Origin: Cytidiella melzeri
Lineage: Eukaryota; Basidiomycota; Agaricomycetes; Polyporales; Irpicaceae
DNA length: 64,000 bases
Assembly: GCA_022592445.1 (NCBI GenBank)
Contig: JABYQR010000070.1
Location: 1 to 64,000 of the forward strand
Direction of reading: 5' to 3'
The notes below the pieces were generated by a model. The model saw only the letters and a program-made list of their open reading frames with translations. It was not told the DNA's origin and searched no databases. Positions within the stretch are counted from its first letter, which is position 1. Each line of letters opens with the position of its first letter. Of the stretch, positions 46,194-57,974 are shown one piece after another. Made by a program: the position numbers and the translations under genes.

Positions 46194-47782
46194 TTATAGA
46201 TGTTCTAAATCTAAGGGTATACACATAGCGTCACGACCATAGTCAGTGTCGAGTCTATCGTTGGAAGAGTAGTTCGTCAACGACTTGTAGCCTGTTTGAC
46301 AAGAGGCACCAACCTTTTCCGCCTGGAAGGTCCTCATCAGACCTTCATACACATAGAACGCACATGCGTTTGTCGGAAAGGCTCTCAATATTGTAGGAGA
46401 TAAGCCAGCGAAGAACCCACGAGTACCAGATGTGACGTATATATGGCGCAATGTGCTTGTGAACGACCGTCTAGGAGCATTGTGCGGCACTGCCATCATG
46501 TTACTGTTGTGAAAATGTCAAAATCTGGTTTGCACCCTCTTGTTACGGGACATACTTTTTGATGTTGTCTGCAGGAATAGCCATAATCCAGAAGACAAAC
46601 GAGCCAAGCCCTCCAGAGAGGAAGTTCGCGGTGCCTGTGCTCATCTGAGAATCCTGAACGTCAGATTTCCACCCTCCATCTCAAGTGAGGAACTCGTTCT
46701 TACTTCAAACTTTGTTCCTCGCATACTTGAGAAAGTCCTCATCAGTACCTGTGAGTGAGTGAGAAGCTGACACCAATACCGAGCGGGACTAAGCGTACCT
46801 CGAAGGAGATGAACATCCACATAAAGTTGCAACGGAATGCTAGACTTCCGGTAAATCCTGTCCACAACCCCAGGATACCCTGGGCACGTATTATCTGTCG
46901 AGCACAGTCTATCGGTCCTTTATAGACCCTGTCTGTGACAGACCGTTGCAGCTGCATTTGAAGCTTTACTGCCGGTGCGTTGTTGGAATATGAGGTTCCA
47001 AAGATTGATTAAAGCTCACTCTTCAAATGCTCTATAGGCGTTGCCACGAAGGCGCTAGGAAACAGAATGAAGGCTCGATTAGAGCTTAAGCACGAAGAGG
47101 CTTAATACCTTGTGAGCCCAGCACCTAGACCTGCTATCCCGTGCCCAACTAATGACAGGCGTTCAGAGTCAGTTCCTGGGACTACTTCGGTGAATTGCTG
47201 TCTGATGAGAAACAGTCGATAATTGTGCAAAGAGCCCATGAGCACGGAGTCGATCGCAGCCCAGCCAATAGCTGGTGGTGTGGCTCCTTTGTACAGAGCA
47301 AGAACCGACTGTATCAATTCAGTGTGGACTCATGTCGCCCTTACAACTAAACGTACCTCATTTCGGACAGTCCTTACTAGGCAGTCAATTGCGCCGCGAT
47401 AAGTACCTGGAGGCGAGCACTGTAGCCGTGTCTTTATTGTATCAAAGCTGTGTTGTAAAATTTGTTCAATAGAATTATCTTGCTAGATTATGACTGTTGG
47501 TCAGAGTGTCTTCGACGAACGAATTTCACAAACTTACATGATCAAGTTATTGCAACACACCTATGGCCGACGGCAACCTAGCATATTCTGACTCCTGTTA
47601 TTTCTATAAAGTGAGTTCTTATTACTGTAGAGCACCTTTGTGAGACCTGACAGCAGATGGAAATACTAGTAAGCACTGGCAGCTAGCTTGTCCTGCACCG
47701 CGAAACCGGCTGACTCACCACTACCAACGCCTGCTATGGCTCCCACAAGTCGGACGTGTCCGCTGTCACTGGAGTTTGCCAT
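46194..47782 (-). CDS. Mitochondrial carrier (SLC25), substrate unassigned
   Basis: Inner-membrane transporter with three carrier repeats. The ATG at 47782 opens MANSSDSGHVRLVGAIAGVGSG; two short exons add LTK and VAVGHS before FDTIKTRLQCSPPGTYRGAID. The second repeat has ATPIEHLKVKLQMQLQ and YKGPIDCARQIIRAQG; the third has FWIMAIPADNIK and RAFPTNACAFYVYEGLMR. The signature PX[DE]XX[KR] is therefore SFDTIK, PIEHLK and PADNIK: the proline of the first repeat is replaced by serine. The carrier is related to the carnitine/ornithine branch by overall motif style, but I cannot name its substrate. Small exons at the 5' end make the first 40 residues less sure. It diverges from the RING-CH gene over 258 bp. 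Confidence 0.8.
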
Positions 47783-48040
47783 TCGTAGCTCTTCAGCACC
47801 GCGACGAGCACAGAGTCAGGGTGATCAATTTCTTTTGCACCCACAGGCAGTGACAACGAGAGAGAGGCTCTGGCCGAACTTCAAGTTTTAACTATTTAAA
47901 ATAGCTGAGACCGGGCCGGCCATCCTGAAGCTTCGTGGCGCTCTTGGATGATCAATCATAGCCACGTACTACAAGTATCCCATCGGCCGCCTGCCGACAC
48001 AACAACTCATGTCTCTCACTCCCACTGCAGCTCGTGCAGT
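47783..48040. promoter_or_regulatory. Divergent promoter region, carrier / RING-CH protein
   Basis: 258 bp shared by two divergent genes. TTTAACTATTTAAAATAG near 47886-47903 is an AT-rich patch that could serve either as a TATA-like element. Confidence 0.4.
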
Positions 48041-49005
48041 ATGCCAGACGAGCAGCCACAAGACACAACTTCTGAGGAACGACAGTGTCGCATATGCCTT
48101 GACGGAGAGGATCCAGAACTGGGACGTCTCATTCGACCATGCCAGTGCAAAGGCTCAGTTAGCGTAAGTACTACCAAGTAGTGGCATCGGAGCCAAAGTT
48201 CAGTGCACACAACTTATCTTTGCTGTAGTTTGTACATGTAAAATGTCTTCATAGGTGGAGAACTACGTCCGCATCCCAGAGTGCTTTCTTCAAATGCCCC
48301 CAGTGCGGGTACCAGTACCGCTTTGCTCGCACGCAGGCTCTTGGGATGGCGACTAACCCCAGTGAGTTGCTATGCAGTGATCAGCTGTATCTCACATGCT
48401 CACAAGAAGCTATGTAGTAATGGTCGGCGTCCTCTCTGCTATTGCGTTCACCTTTCTCCTGTTCCTCTCGTCCTTCGTTACCACCTATCTTATTTCCGGC
48501 CCTGACACCAGCTCAAGCTCGTGGTTCATCGTATATCCATGGGAGACCTTCCGCGAAGTCATCCGTTCGGCCGTCTGTGGTTTGACAGATTTAGGCTGCG
48601 ACGGTGACAACCTCTTTGTGTCCAGCCAGCGCTCTCGTCCTCCATTTCGAGATCCGCAAAAGCGACCGTCTCTACTGCAGCGGTTCTTCCGTCGACTCTT
48701 GCTCGGAATACCTACTGTAGGGGCTGGGTCGTTGGCCAGTATGATCTGGAACTTGCCTTTCCCCATTACTCATTGGATAAGGGCGCGACTTCGACGATCC
48801 AACCGCAATGCCTCCGATTTCACCACTTTGTTGTTCGTCGGCATTGTCCTCATTGGTGCTCTCAAGTGCGTTTGTTGCTGCATATCCATCATTGGCATAG
48901 TCTGATATGCCTTCCAGGGCAATGCACACAGTTTATCGACTCACTGAGCAGAATGTTAAGCGCGTCCTTCTTCGTGCGGAAGATGCCATCCTGGAAGTAT
49001 CCTGA
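48041..49005 (+). CDS. RING-CH (MARCH-type) membrane E3 ubiquitin ligase
   Basis: Membrane-anchored ubiquitin ligase. The C4HC3 RING-CH domain is at the N-terminus: CRICLDGEDPELG, RPCQCKGSVS, then after an intron FVHVKCLHRW and KCPQCGYQY. An intron after ATNP joins directly to the first TM segment (VGVLSAIAFTFLLFLSSFV). A second TM segment (TTLLFVGIVLIGALK) is followed across the last intron by a conserved-looking amphipathic tail, VYRLTEQNVKRVLLRAEDA, ending at 49005. The ATG at 48041 puts 15 residues before the first RING cysteine. Length is about 255 residues. Substrate and membrane are not evident; it converges on the nucleoporin gene with 156 bp between stops. Confidence 0.88.
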
Positions 49006-49161
49006 CTTACTCTGGGGTACATTTCTTGTTGCTCAAGGGTCCCACTGTATGTATATGATTGCTTCAACGCAAAACACTCGGTGTAGTCATCGAAAAACTT
49101 CATACACAGACAAGCAGGTAGCTACAGAACATACACAGGGTATTCGAATCCATAGGTAGTG

Positions 49162-52100
49162 CTACCAGTCCCGTCGAAGTTGACGTTTTACGGCCTCGTA
49201 TGTGGCTTTTGTTTCTGTTCTACTCGTCTCAAGCTCCGCCAAGTATTGCTCCACTGCTTGGTCGATGCGGTATACAGGGAACTCGCCACGAGAGGCGGCA
49301 GTTTGCGGTCGCCTGATATCGTCCAGCCAGTCCGAAAAGAGTATTGCAATGTCTGATGACACAGCTTGAACGTTCGCCTGATTATTGAAGGGCGGTATCT
49401 AGGGAGGATGCGTCAAAAATGTCTGAACTCAACCGCAGATGGTAGACATGACCTCACCTGAGATTCATACATCTCGTGGAAGACGTCCCATACCTCTGCA
49501 TAAGACACACCACATTGAACCAATATCCGAGGAGCCCACCCATAAGGAAGGAGTCCTTTGTTCGTGAGTCCGAAGCGAACAAGAAGGGACGCGATATGGC
49601 CTAGGACAGAAAGCTCGTGATCTCGCACAAAAAGCCAGTTGATATGTTTACTCACGGACGGGGAAAGCACTGTCAGAAGGATGGAACCGCTGCCCTAGCG
49701 GTATAATCCTTGATACCAGTCTGTCAGCTCCAACTTTGGGCTCGAGACCATCCAATGCTGCAGAAGTCATCAGCTATGTTGTCATACACGATAATCAAGT
49801 GCATACCATCTTCAAAGATTTTGTTCCATATCGGTCGTATCATGGCCTCATCGCGATGTCCGGATACATGGAAGATGAGAAGTTTCATCTCAGGCAGATC
49901 GAACGGTTCGGCGAAGGCTTGGTACAGCTGTCAGGTGATTAGCAACATCTAGATAACTGGCAACAGTTGACACACCTCTGTGATATTGAATAGAGCCTTC
50001 GAGAGTAGTCGTACCTTCTCTCCCTCTTCTCCTGAATTGTTGGCGTATGATAGCAATATATTGTACATCTCCAGCTGCACTTGAGCTACTTCCAGCTTCT
50101 CTTCCAAATCCGTAAGAAATGCGATCGCAGTCTCGTGCCTTCCACCTGCAGACACTGGATGGGACTTGGCGTTACCAACCGCGAGGGTGAGGTATTCCAG
50201 ACGGGCCTCGAGAGATAGATCGAAGCTAAGATTCGATGTCAGCACTCGGAAGGTACGCGACGCACTTGCACACTTACACTGTCGACTCGGCCAACGCGTC
50301 AAGCACCTCCGCCGCCCGTAGCGGCTGGCCATCCTTCACATAGAATTGCCATAGCAGCTGGTATTTTTGCACTGTACCTGGCTCCCTTCGTAGATGGGCC
50401 TCAAGATACACCGGTCGCATTTCCAGAAGTTCGTCGGCGAGCCCTTTCTGAATCAGCCAGTCGTAAAGCGTCGAATGGAACATCTCATCTTCAGCTTGGA
50501 AAGCCAGCTCGTAAGCATGTGTGCGAACAGCCCCAGGATCGTCAACAGCCCCGCTGGAAGGCTGAGCAACCTCGTTTGCGCGGGTCTCAAAGACTCCTAA
50601 TGTATTCAGGACTAGTGAGTAACAAGCTGCTCGCTGATCCCAGAAGGACGCTCGTGGATCGTTAGCCGGGCAGCCCGCGAGCCAGTATTCATGTCCTTGC
50701 CTATCCGCGTCATAGACCTGTGCACAAAACAGAGGCAGTTCAACGGCGCCTAGAGGTTACTTTCAGAAAACGATATTCCAAACGGAACAAGGGATGACAA
50801 ACCTTTGGCGTAGTTCAGATGCTGGTAGTCGCCACAGATTTCTTCCAGTTTCTGGAAGTCTAGGATACGAGCCCCTTTACTGAACAATCTATTGATTGAA
50901 TCAGCAGAGGTGAAGAGGATTCTTGACGGTCAATTTCACCTCAGCGACTCCTCGAGCCACCGTTGTCGTTCTGCAGGAACGTTTGTTTCATCAGCTTTGC
51001 GCACATTCTCCCTGGCCTATCTCATAAAATTCAACAAGGACTCGCGGGAAAATAGATGCGCAATAGAATCGAACCTTATACAGTAGAACATCATCTGTGC
51101 TGCAGAACGAACCACAACGTTGTTGAAGAACTTCGCTAACGGTATCGACCTAAGCACGATGAGCAATCATAGAGCGGCACAGAAGAGAATGAGATTTACG
51201 CTTATCTGCTGGCCAATTTGCTGGTTGATGATGACATTGACCAATGCGCGGGAAGCTGATACACCATCTTGTGTGGTGATCAGTTGCTCAAACGTGAGGG
51301 ATGTTACCGTCTTCTGGACGACAGAGTCACATCTTCCGCAAACATCAGACTATACCCATCACGCCACACAAAGACACTTACTCAGATATCAGATCCCCTA
51401 GCCGGTGATCTGTCAGGAGTAGTACAAATGAAATTGCTTCTATCGTCCGACTGAGCAGAGCCATAAGTTGTGCAACCGAACTCTGTTCAGCCTGGGGGAA
51501 TGTGTAAGTATTCGAATGAAGGGACTGCAGAAAGGATGATACCTTCCAAGCCTCCTGCTCACTAGCAGCTGCAGAACGGGCGCCGGTGTGATCGCCAGGG
51601 GTCGAATGAAACAGGTGTGGGCTCTTGTCAAGCGTATCCTTCAATGCATAGAGATTTTTCTGGACAGTCACAAGCACATCATCGGACACATTAAGTTCCT
51701 GTAAGCCCCCAAGTCTGTGCGACAGTATTGTCAACGTCGAACGTGCAAATGCGCAGAGCTGCAGCATACCCAGGTTTCGTCAGCTTCGCTTTCCAGAACG
51801 GACGCACGAGACGGGCAAAGTACAGAGCGAAGCCTTCTCTGCGACCACTGAAGGTTGCACTACCAGATGACGCAGCATCACCTGTGAAAACATGTTATAA
51901 AAGATAGCTCGGAGTCAAGTTATCTACATACCAGTGCCATAAGTGGTTCTTTCCGCCCATATCGGCCGCTCGCCAAAATCATAGAAAGCTTGCTTGGCTA
52001 CAGCAGCCAGGTCCGGGCTGACTGTGCTGAGAGTACCCACAGATCGCTCTCCAATCTCAAGGAAAGTGTTGCCACTCGCAATGGCTAGCAGCATAGCACA

Positions 52101-54197
52101 AGTCTGATCCCGCCCGAAGCTGCGAGCATTCAGTTGAGCGTCCATTCGTGCGGGGTAGAAAGCAAACTCACCTGTCCCTAAACTGTATAAGAGGCTCGGC
52201 GTTACTTTCTACGTGATACTCCTCAATGACGGCCTTCAAGTAATCTAGCGATCTACGCTTCGCTAGGAAAGTTAGTCCAACGTTTGTGAGAATCATGAAC
52301 TGTCGCGACGGCTCGGAAAATTGTGAGGCCAATTCGTTCGTAATAGCGTAGCTGGGTGAGTCAGGCGGACTGGCTGCGGCTCCAGCAAACGGAGGTCGAG
52401 GGACTGAAGCCATTGCCCAAGTTCTCCCGGGGATCGAAAGCATGGTAGCGTATTCCGTCAAGGGTGGCCGACTCGGCCCACTGCTCGTGTTCGTGTTATA
52501 CGATTGCGTATATGGCGCCGCTGGCTGGGGAGGCGGGGCCGCACTCACTTGCCCTAGTGTGCCGATTCGAGTGAGGTCAGGAGACAGACAAAGAATATGA
52601 TCGGTGCCGTCAACATCGCCGGCTTGAGCAGCAATCAATAAACCTGCATCGTAGCAAGAATTCTCCAGCCCCTTGACAGTGAATGACTTGGCCACTTGTT
52701 CTGGTAGCGAAGGGGGAGCTCCGTACGCAGGGATCGTGCTCGAGTACGGATTGCTCTGTTCGTCGGGGTGGCGGAGATTTGTGGGTGGGATGCGAACATG
52801 AATGAGCTGCAAAGGACGCTGAGAAGCACCTGAGCTTGGCCCTCCCCCTCCTCCAAAGCTGTATCCGTGATTGTAGCCAGTGACGCCAGGCGCGAAATAT
52901 AACCTCAGCCCATTCCCCGTGATCGCCATTATATGTGGCCCATTTTGGGATCGGCTCGTTTCAATGACATGTATCGATAGTATACTCCAGGTCTGCGGAG
53001 TAAGAGCAGGGCAACCAGGCGCCTTGTCTTGTGCGGCTTTGTATAAGTTCGACAGCGTCTGAACATGTTGCACTGCTCTGTCGCCAGCAGGTTTGTAGAC
53101 GGATATCACGTTGTTGCTTGATAACGCATAGAAGCAGTTCCTGGATATGTCGGATACGAGTGCAATAATGCGGTCTTTGGGAAATTAGCGGGTGATCGGT
53201 CCAGTATTCAATAGCTTACCACTAGATTTATTTGCGTTCAGCAGCGGTAAGAAGCTTTGTACTCCGCCAACGGAATGATTGAGGAGTTGAACCCTCTTCT
53301 CAAACCATCCCTCCTTCTCCTGATAGTGTAGCTCATACAGATTGCCATCTTGGGCCCCAGCCATGAAGATACGGCCTTCCGAAGTACCAATGACAGACGT
53401 CATCTCAACTTCTGTCGGTAAAGACATGTCTGTGGCATACAGTTTGATCTCTTGTCGAGTGGTACGGTTCGTCGCAGCTATGGGAGTCGACGATACTCCA
53501 ATGAGGAGCACGGAGATGGGAGTGCATATCACCAGCAACGAAGTTATTTCGTCGATGAAAACGCCTGGTTTTGGTCTAACCAACGCGACAGATGTGATGA
53601 CATCTGGCTGGTCGGTAAACGAGCTAAGCTCTTCCCTGTAGTAGGGCATGAGAAACGCGTATTGAAGGTGTCACATAACACTTACCCTTCCATGTAGTCC
53701 CATAAGAACAAGTTGTGGTCAATGCTAATCCACACTCTTTCAAGTTCTGGCAGCAAGCCCATATGTGTGGTGACACTTGCAGCTGTGTATTATGAGTTTG
53801 TGTGATAGACAGAAGAGATATGAATGACATACTATTGTAGTGTTGGAACAAGCCCTCAGGAATACCAACTAACCGCCTCTTCTGGAAGGGTACTCGATAG
53901 TCATCGGGAAATATACTATACGACGCGGAAGAAGGGAGCCCCGCTGCACAGCATAAGCACGTAAGTGGTATAGCATTTAGATAGAGGCTCACGGATAGTC
54001 AACATGTCACCAAGTTCTGGAACGGCTTGCGCATCCTTCACTAGCTGGTCCTGCAAGACGCGACTTGCACCCTGCAATGCAGGCAGATCCAGAGATACAA
54101 CAGGCTTTGGAACTGCCTGTGACTGTCCCAAAGGACGGTTAGTAGATCTTTCAAGACCATTGTGTGTCTGAGAAAGTGAGGAAGGAAGGAGCGACAT
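49162..54197 (-). CDS. Nucleoporin Nup157/170 (Nup155 family)
   Basis: Inner-ring scaffold nucleoporin of the nuclear pore complex. The ATG at 54197 gives MSLLPSSLSQTHNG; the following exons carry ASRVLQDQLVKDAQAVPELGDML and DYRVPFQKRRLVGIPEGL, then WISIDHNLFLWDY, the usual opening of the N-terminal beta-propeller. Further propeller sequence includes FMAGAQDGNLYELHYQ and a long exon at 53109-52168. The C-terminal half is a helical solenoid with weak similarity. The last exon ends YLAELETSRTETKATYEAVK and RQLRRDW at 49162. The gene has about twenty short introns; I did not fix every border in the solenoid half. Expected length is about 1,350 residues. It diverges from an RNase III gene. Confidence 0.9.
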
Positions 54198-54416
54198 AGC
54201 AGTGGCCGCGGTGTGGCGGGTTGTGTGCAAGACGCGTTTTCGCCGGCGATTCAGAACCAACGTGGTAGGCGCCCGCTACATCGACCTTCAACGTTCAACG
54301 TACAACTCACACTCGGATACCATCATCTTATCCCAACCTATGCTTTCCAGTCTCTTCCTTTGATACTCTGTGGACTCTTGGAAACCCTTTTCTTTTAACG
54401 GCTCAAGGGCGTGGTC
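54198..54416. promoter_or_regulatory. Divergent promoter region, Nup157/170 / RNase III gene 1
   Basis: 219 bp between start codons, so the two promoters must overlap or be shared. No TATA box is evident. Confidence 0.4.
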
Positions 54417-55641
54417 ATGCCTTTTATCTATAGGCAGATACAAGACGCGATTTTTCGAACCATCGACAAACCATCCTTCAGCGGAGCTCTTCCGCCCTTG
54501 TCGAATAATGCATGGCTGAAGATAGTAGACTCAACTAGGTCGAAAGACGAGAATGAGAGGCTGGAGTTCTTAGGCGACGCTCTCATGTATGCTACGCTGG
54601 GGCGGGAGTTATACAAGCGGATCCCTGACGGCGACCCATCAATCTATACTGTATGTTCAACCCCATTTGCATACATATACTTGTCTACATGACTTGGCAG
54701 GAAACTCGGGCTGCTCTGCACTCAAATGCGACATTCTCTCGTCTCGCAGAGAAACTCGATATACTAGGTGTCAGTAGGAACGTACTGGATGCTCTCACTC
54801 GGCGAACATTTGGGGAAGGCTCAAGTGCACCGCTTAAAACCCGTAGCGAAATAAAGGCCACGGGCGATCTATTCGAAACAGTTATTGGAGCTTACTACTT
54901 GGAGCACGGGTTTGAACGGCTGTGCGAATGGGTAGCGGAGTTATATGCACCTCTTATAACAACCGCTCAGAAAGCCTACCTAGAGCAGTACGTAATGCTG
55001 CAGATTCGCATAGGAAATATCGCTCACCGAGTTCCTAGCAAACCGGCGAAGAAACGAAGGTTGAATCTCACAGGATTACGTCAAGCTGAAGTCGGTTCTC
55101 TTCCTAAGAAATCGCGATTTCATCCCAGTCCAATACGACGAGGACCATCGAAACCTTACGCCCCACTATCTGGTTCTGTCAATTCCAGGCTTTCTGCGGC
55201 TGCTCGTTCCCCTCTTGTGCGTACGTCACGTAGTGGTGAGTACTCTTCGTGTCACCGTGTGCAGTTTTGTTGATTGCCTTAGTTATGACACCGATGCGTA
55301 AAACTGTCGTACCCCGCACTCCTTTGATGCTTAGAATTACAACCCCGAAACAGCCTACAGCAAATCCGAAACCCGTGTACATCGACTTGACGGTGCTTGG
55401 TGATTCCGACGATGATAGTGTTGACTCCGGCGTGGGGCCTGCTTCCAATCACAAGAAACCGGGAGGTTCTTCGCGAGCTCAAGTCGCTTCTAACAGTATG
55501 CTTAAGTCAGCAAGACTCGATACGAAACTCTTGAAAGCAGACTCCCAAGATAGCGACGACGAGCGACAACTTGAGAGGATGCTATTGGGACGAGCTGCTT
55601 CTGACATGGACACGAGCAGCGATACTTCCGATACTGATTAG
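54417..55641 (+). CDS. RNase III domain protein 1
   Basis: Single-domain RNase III protein. The signature helix NERLEFLGDALM (both Glu and the Asp expected for metal binding) is followed by YKRIPDGDP. An intron then leads to ETRAALHSNATFSRLAEKL and the second catalytic helix ATGDLFETVIGAYYLEHGF with Asp and Glu three residues apart. No dsRNA-binding domain follows. Instead the C-terminus is basic (PAKKRRLNL) and then acidic with Ser/Asp runs, DSDDDSVDSG and DTSSDTSDTD, ending at 55641. The ATG at 54417 is chosen over an upstream GTG in the same frame. A second RNase III gene of the same kind begins about 550 bp downstream. Cleavage activity is plausible, but the targets are unknown. Confidence 0.88.
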
Positions 55642-56191
55642 GGGTCTTCAGAAGGGGCATCGCGATGGAACATTTTAGCATGGATTTTGTCCGATATTTC
55701 ATACCCTTCGACTTGTTTCTTCCACACACTACCATATCTTTTGGCCACTCAGCCATACATCGTACACATCGATTTGTTTGGCACACGGTTCAATTATATT
55801 ATAGCACAGTTATGTACGCATGTAGGCTCATGATCACTCACCCTATTCCACGGTCCCTATGAGACCTTCCCTTCAATAATGGCATCCAACTTACAGACCT
55901 GCATACGCGTGTGTCTCGCGGCTCGGGGTGGTTGCATTTTTTTCGGCAGTACGATGCGACAAGCAATCAACTACTTGACTGTACGCTATACTTGGTGTTG
56001 CTTGAATGAACACAGTACATCAGTCGCAGCGCTTGCAATCCATTGACCAATCGCAGCGAGCGCGTGGCGATACAGTAACTTACATCTGTACAGCCACGAG
56101 TACGTAGCAGTTCTACTCATTCCACAGGTATTCTGAACACAATCTATATAACGTACAGGTAGTCGAACTTGAATCAGTACATCTGCAGGTG
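55642..56191. other. Intergenic between the two RNase III genes
   Basis: 550 bp containing the 3' end of gene 1 and promoter of gene 2. CTATATAA at about 56144-56151 is a TATA candidate but lies only about 42 bp from the ATG, so the leader would be very short or a small upstream exon exists. Confidence 0.4.
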
Positions 56192-57610
56192 ATGAAGACA
56201 CTCCATCGTCACTCTTCTGCTGCTGGTGCTCAATCCGCTCTCAAGTCAGCCATCGACACAGCCGTCTACAGGTCGATATGTGAAGACTCACACCACATTG
56301 ATCCCCCTAAAGTTAGTCCAGAGCTATGGGACTATGTATCCATCCAATCTCCCAAGAATCGAGCGGAGAGCGAACGATTGGAATTTCTCGGCGATGCATT
56401 GATGGATGCGTGTATCGCTATCGAACTGTACAAGACAGTACCAGACGGCAATCCGCATAAATACTCGGTAACTGCAGCTTGAATATGGTCCATTTTGGCC
56501 TTCTCATCCTTCCGCTAGGAAGTCCGCAGCGCACTGCACTCCAATTATACGTTTTGCCACATCGTACACAAGATGGGACTTCGTATTTCTGCAGACACCA
56601 AGTCCATTGGTGACGTTTTCGAGACAATGATCGGAGCATTCTACACCGAGAAAGGCTTCGGGGCGCTGCATGACTGGGTGAAACGTAGCTTTGAGCCCAT
56701 CATCGAGGCAGCTGCCGCTGCTTTCGACCATTGGCAGTGAGTGTCAGTTCGTGATGTGGTTTGAAATTTTGAGTCTTCGCTCGTTATCCTAGCGTTAACA
56801 AAATGTCGTCACAGGACACAAAGAACAAGATTTTCCGTTGAGGGAATGACAGAGTCACTGCCAGGCTCTTCTACTGGGAAAACACACTCCACAGGAGACG
56901 TCAAAGGAAAACGAAGGTTCTCAGAGTCCGCTATCAAAGCGCGCGAAACTACCTTGTCGCCGACTCAGGTGCATATCTCGAGCACTACGCAGACATATCC
57001 CTTGCCAGAGAACGTGCATAGCGATGCATGTTCTACGACAGGAACAGAATTGTCCCGTTCTCCGCATGCATACACCCAAAGAGCTAGGACAACCATCCCT
57101 ATGCAGCCACAGGCTCGTGAGAGGACAAATAGCTCTTCAGAGTCGAATGACTCTGGCTCTGAAGACAATCACTTGCCAGAGTTTTGGGAAGAAAGACGCT
57201 TACCGGACGGCCAAATATATTATGTAGACCATAGTACTCAAACAACCACCTGGGATCGACCTCGTAACAGACCTACAGGGCGGCTTAGGCCTTCCGTCAC
57301 CGACCCGGAATCAGCCTGGACTGCCCGACTTGTGTTACCATTGCCACCCCTCCCGACGTCCGTCGAGCACACTGACACCCCGTCGCAACCCCGAGCCGGC
57401 GACCATCATACGAACGTGAATATATTTCCAGCCGTTCCGACTGTCGTCGCGGATCTCTTGCGAGATGGCTACGTATTCGGGAACAATGTTGACGATGATT
57501 ATCTCTCGCCTTCCGGACATCTGCCCGAATTCTACGAGGAGGTCCAAGCGAGCAATGGTCAACAGTACTACATTGATCATCCAGCTGGGACAATATTTGT
57601 ACGTAGATGA
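56192..57610 (+). CDS. RNase III domain protein 2, apparently spliced to WW domains
   Basis: The N-terminal RNase III domain has ESERLEFLGDALMDAC and, after an intron, EVRSALHSNYTFC and SIGDVFETMIGAFYTEKGF, with the expected catalytic Glu and Asp residues. It lacks the loop of about 25 residues between these helices that gene 1 has. The frame stops at TGA in CATTGGCAGTGAG, but that stop overlaps a consensus donor GTGAGT. Splicing about 77 nt to the acceptor GTCACAG gives an open join (CAG ACA CAA AGA) into a Ser/Thr-rich linker and a WW domain, HLPEFWEERRLPDGQIYY then TTTWDRP. A second copy, HLPEFYEEVQASNGQQYY, has lost both tryptophans. If the intron is not removed, these are two genes, with the WW gene starting at 56846. 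I favour the fusion. The 3' end may extend past 57610 through a further splice. Confidence 0.7.
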
Positions 57611-57974
57611 GCATCGTCTCTTAGGTGCGAGTCTTTCTTCACTCTTCCCACACTGCCGTTGTCTGGCAGCATACTCTCTCGACAGTAAGTAGTGCTTTTA
57701 CTCCTGAAGTTGACGTCCGTCATAAGTGATTTGTGTACAAAAGTTAGTGTATAAGTAGTACTAGAACATGTAAAACAATTTGCGACCAAGCTAGCCGGAC
57801 GAAGCACCGCGGGCACCGCGAGTCTGCCTGCGAATCGCGATCCAGAATTCGTCACGTGACCGTGTCCCCTTTGTGGCAACCCACGCGTCCAGGTCGCGTT
57901 TTGGTTCAAAGCTTTCGTGGAACTCATTCGACTTTTGGATTTCTCGAAGTCACCCACAGTGTGCAAGCACATCA
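57611..57974. promoter_or_regulatory. Intergenic, RNase III-WW gene to MAD2
   Basis: 364 bp. The MAD2 promoter side contains GTCACGTGAC at 57851-57860 and ACGCGT at 57883-57888, listed separately. Confidence 0.45.
57851..57888. promoter_or_regulatory. CACGTG and MCB-like ACGCGT sites upstream of MAD2
   Basis: The palindrome GTCACGTGAC (57851-57860) is followed 22 bp later by ACGCGT (57883-57888), the core of the MluI cell-cycle box bound by MBF in yeasts. The ATG of MAD2 is at 57975, 86 bp downstream. Function is inferred from position only. Confidence 0.4.

Noticed and set aside
23333..47782. The two SLC25 carriers as a third duplicated pair
   Set aside because: Their signature sequences and exon structure differ; they are members of one superfamily, not recent paralogues.
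56846..57610. Separate WW-domain gene starting at the ATG at 56846
   Set aside because: An in-frame, stop-free join from the RNase III exon reaches this exon through consensus splice sites, so I merged them, keeping the separate-gene reading as the alternative.
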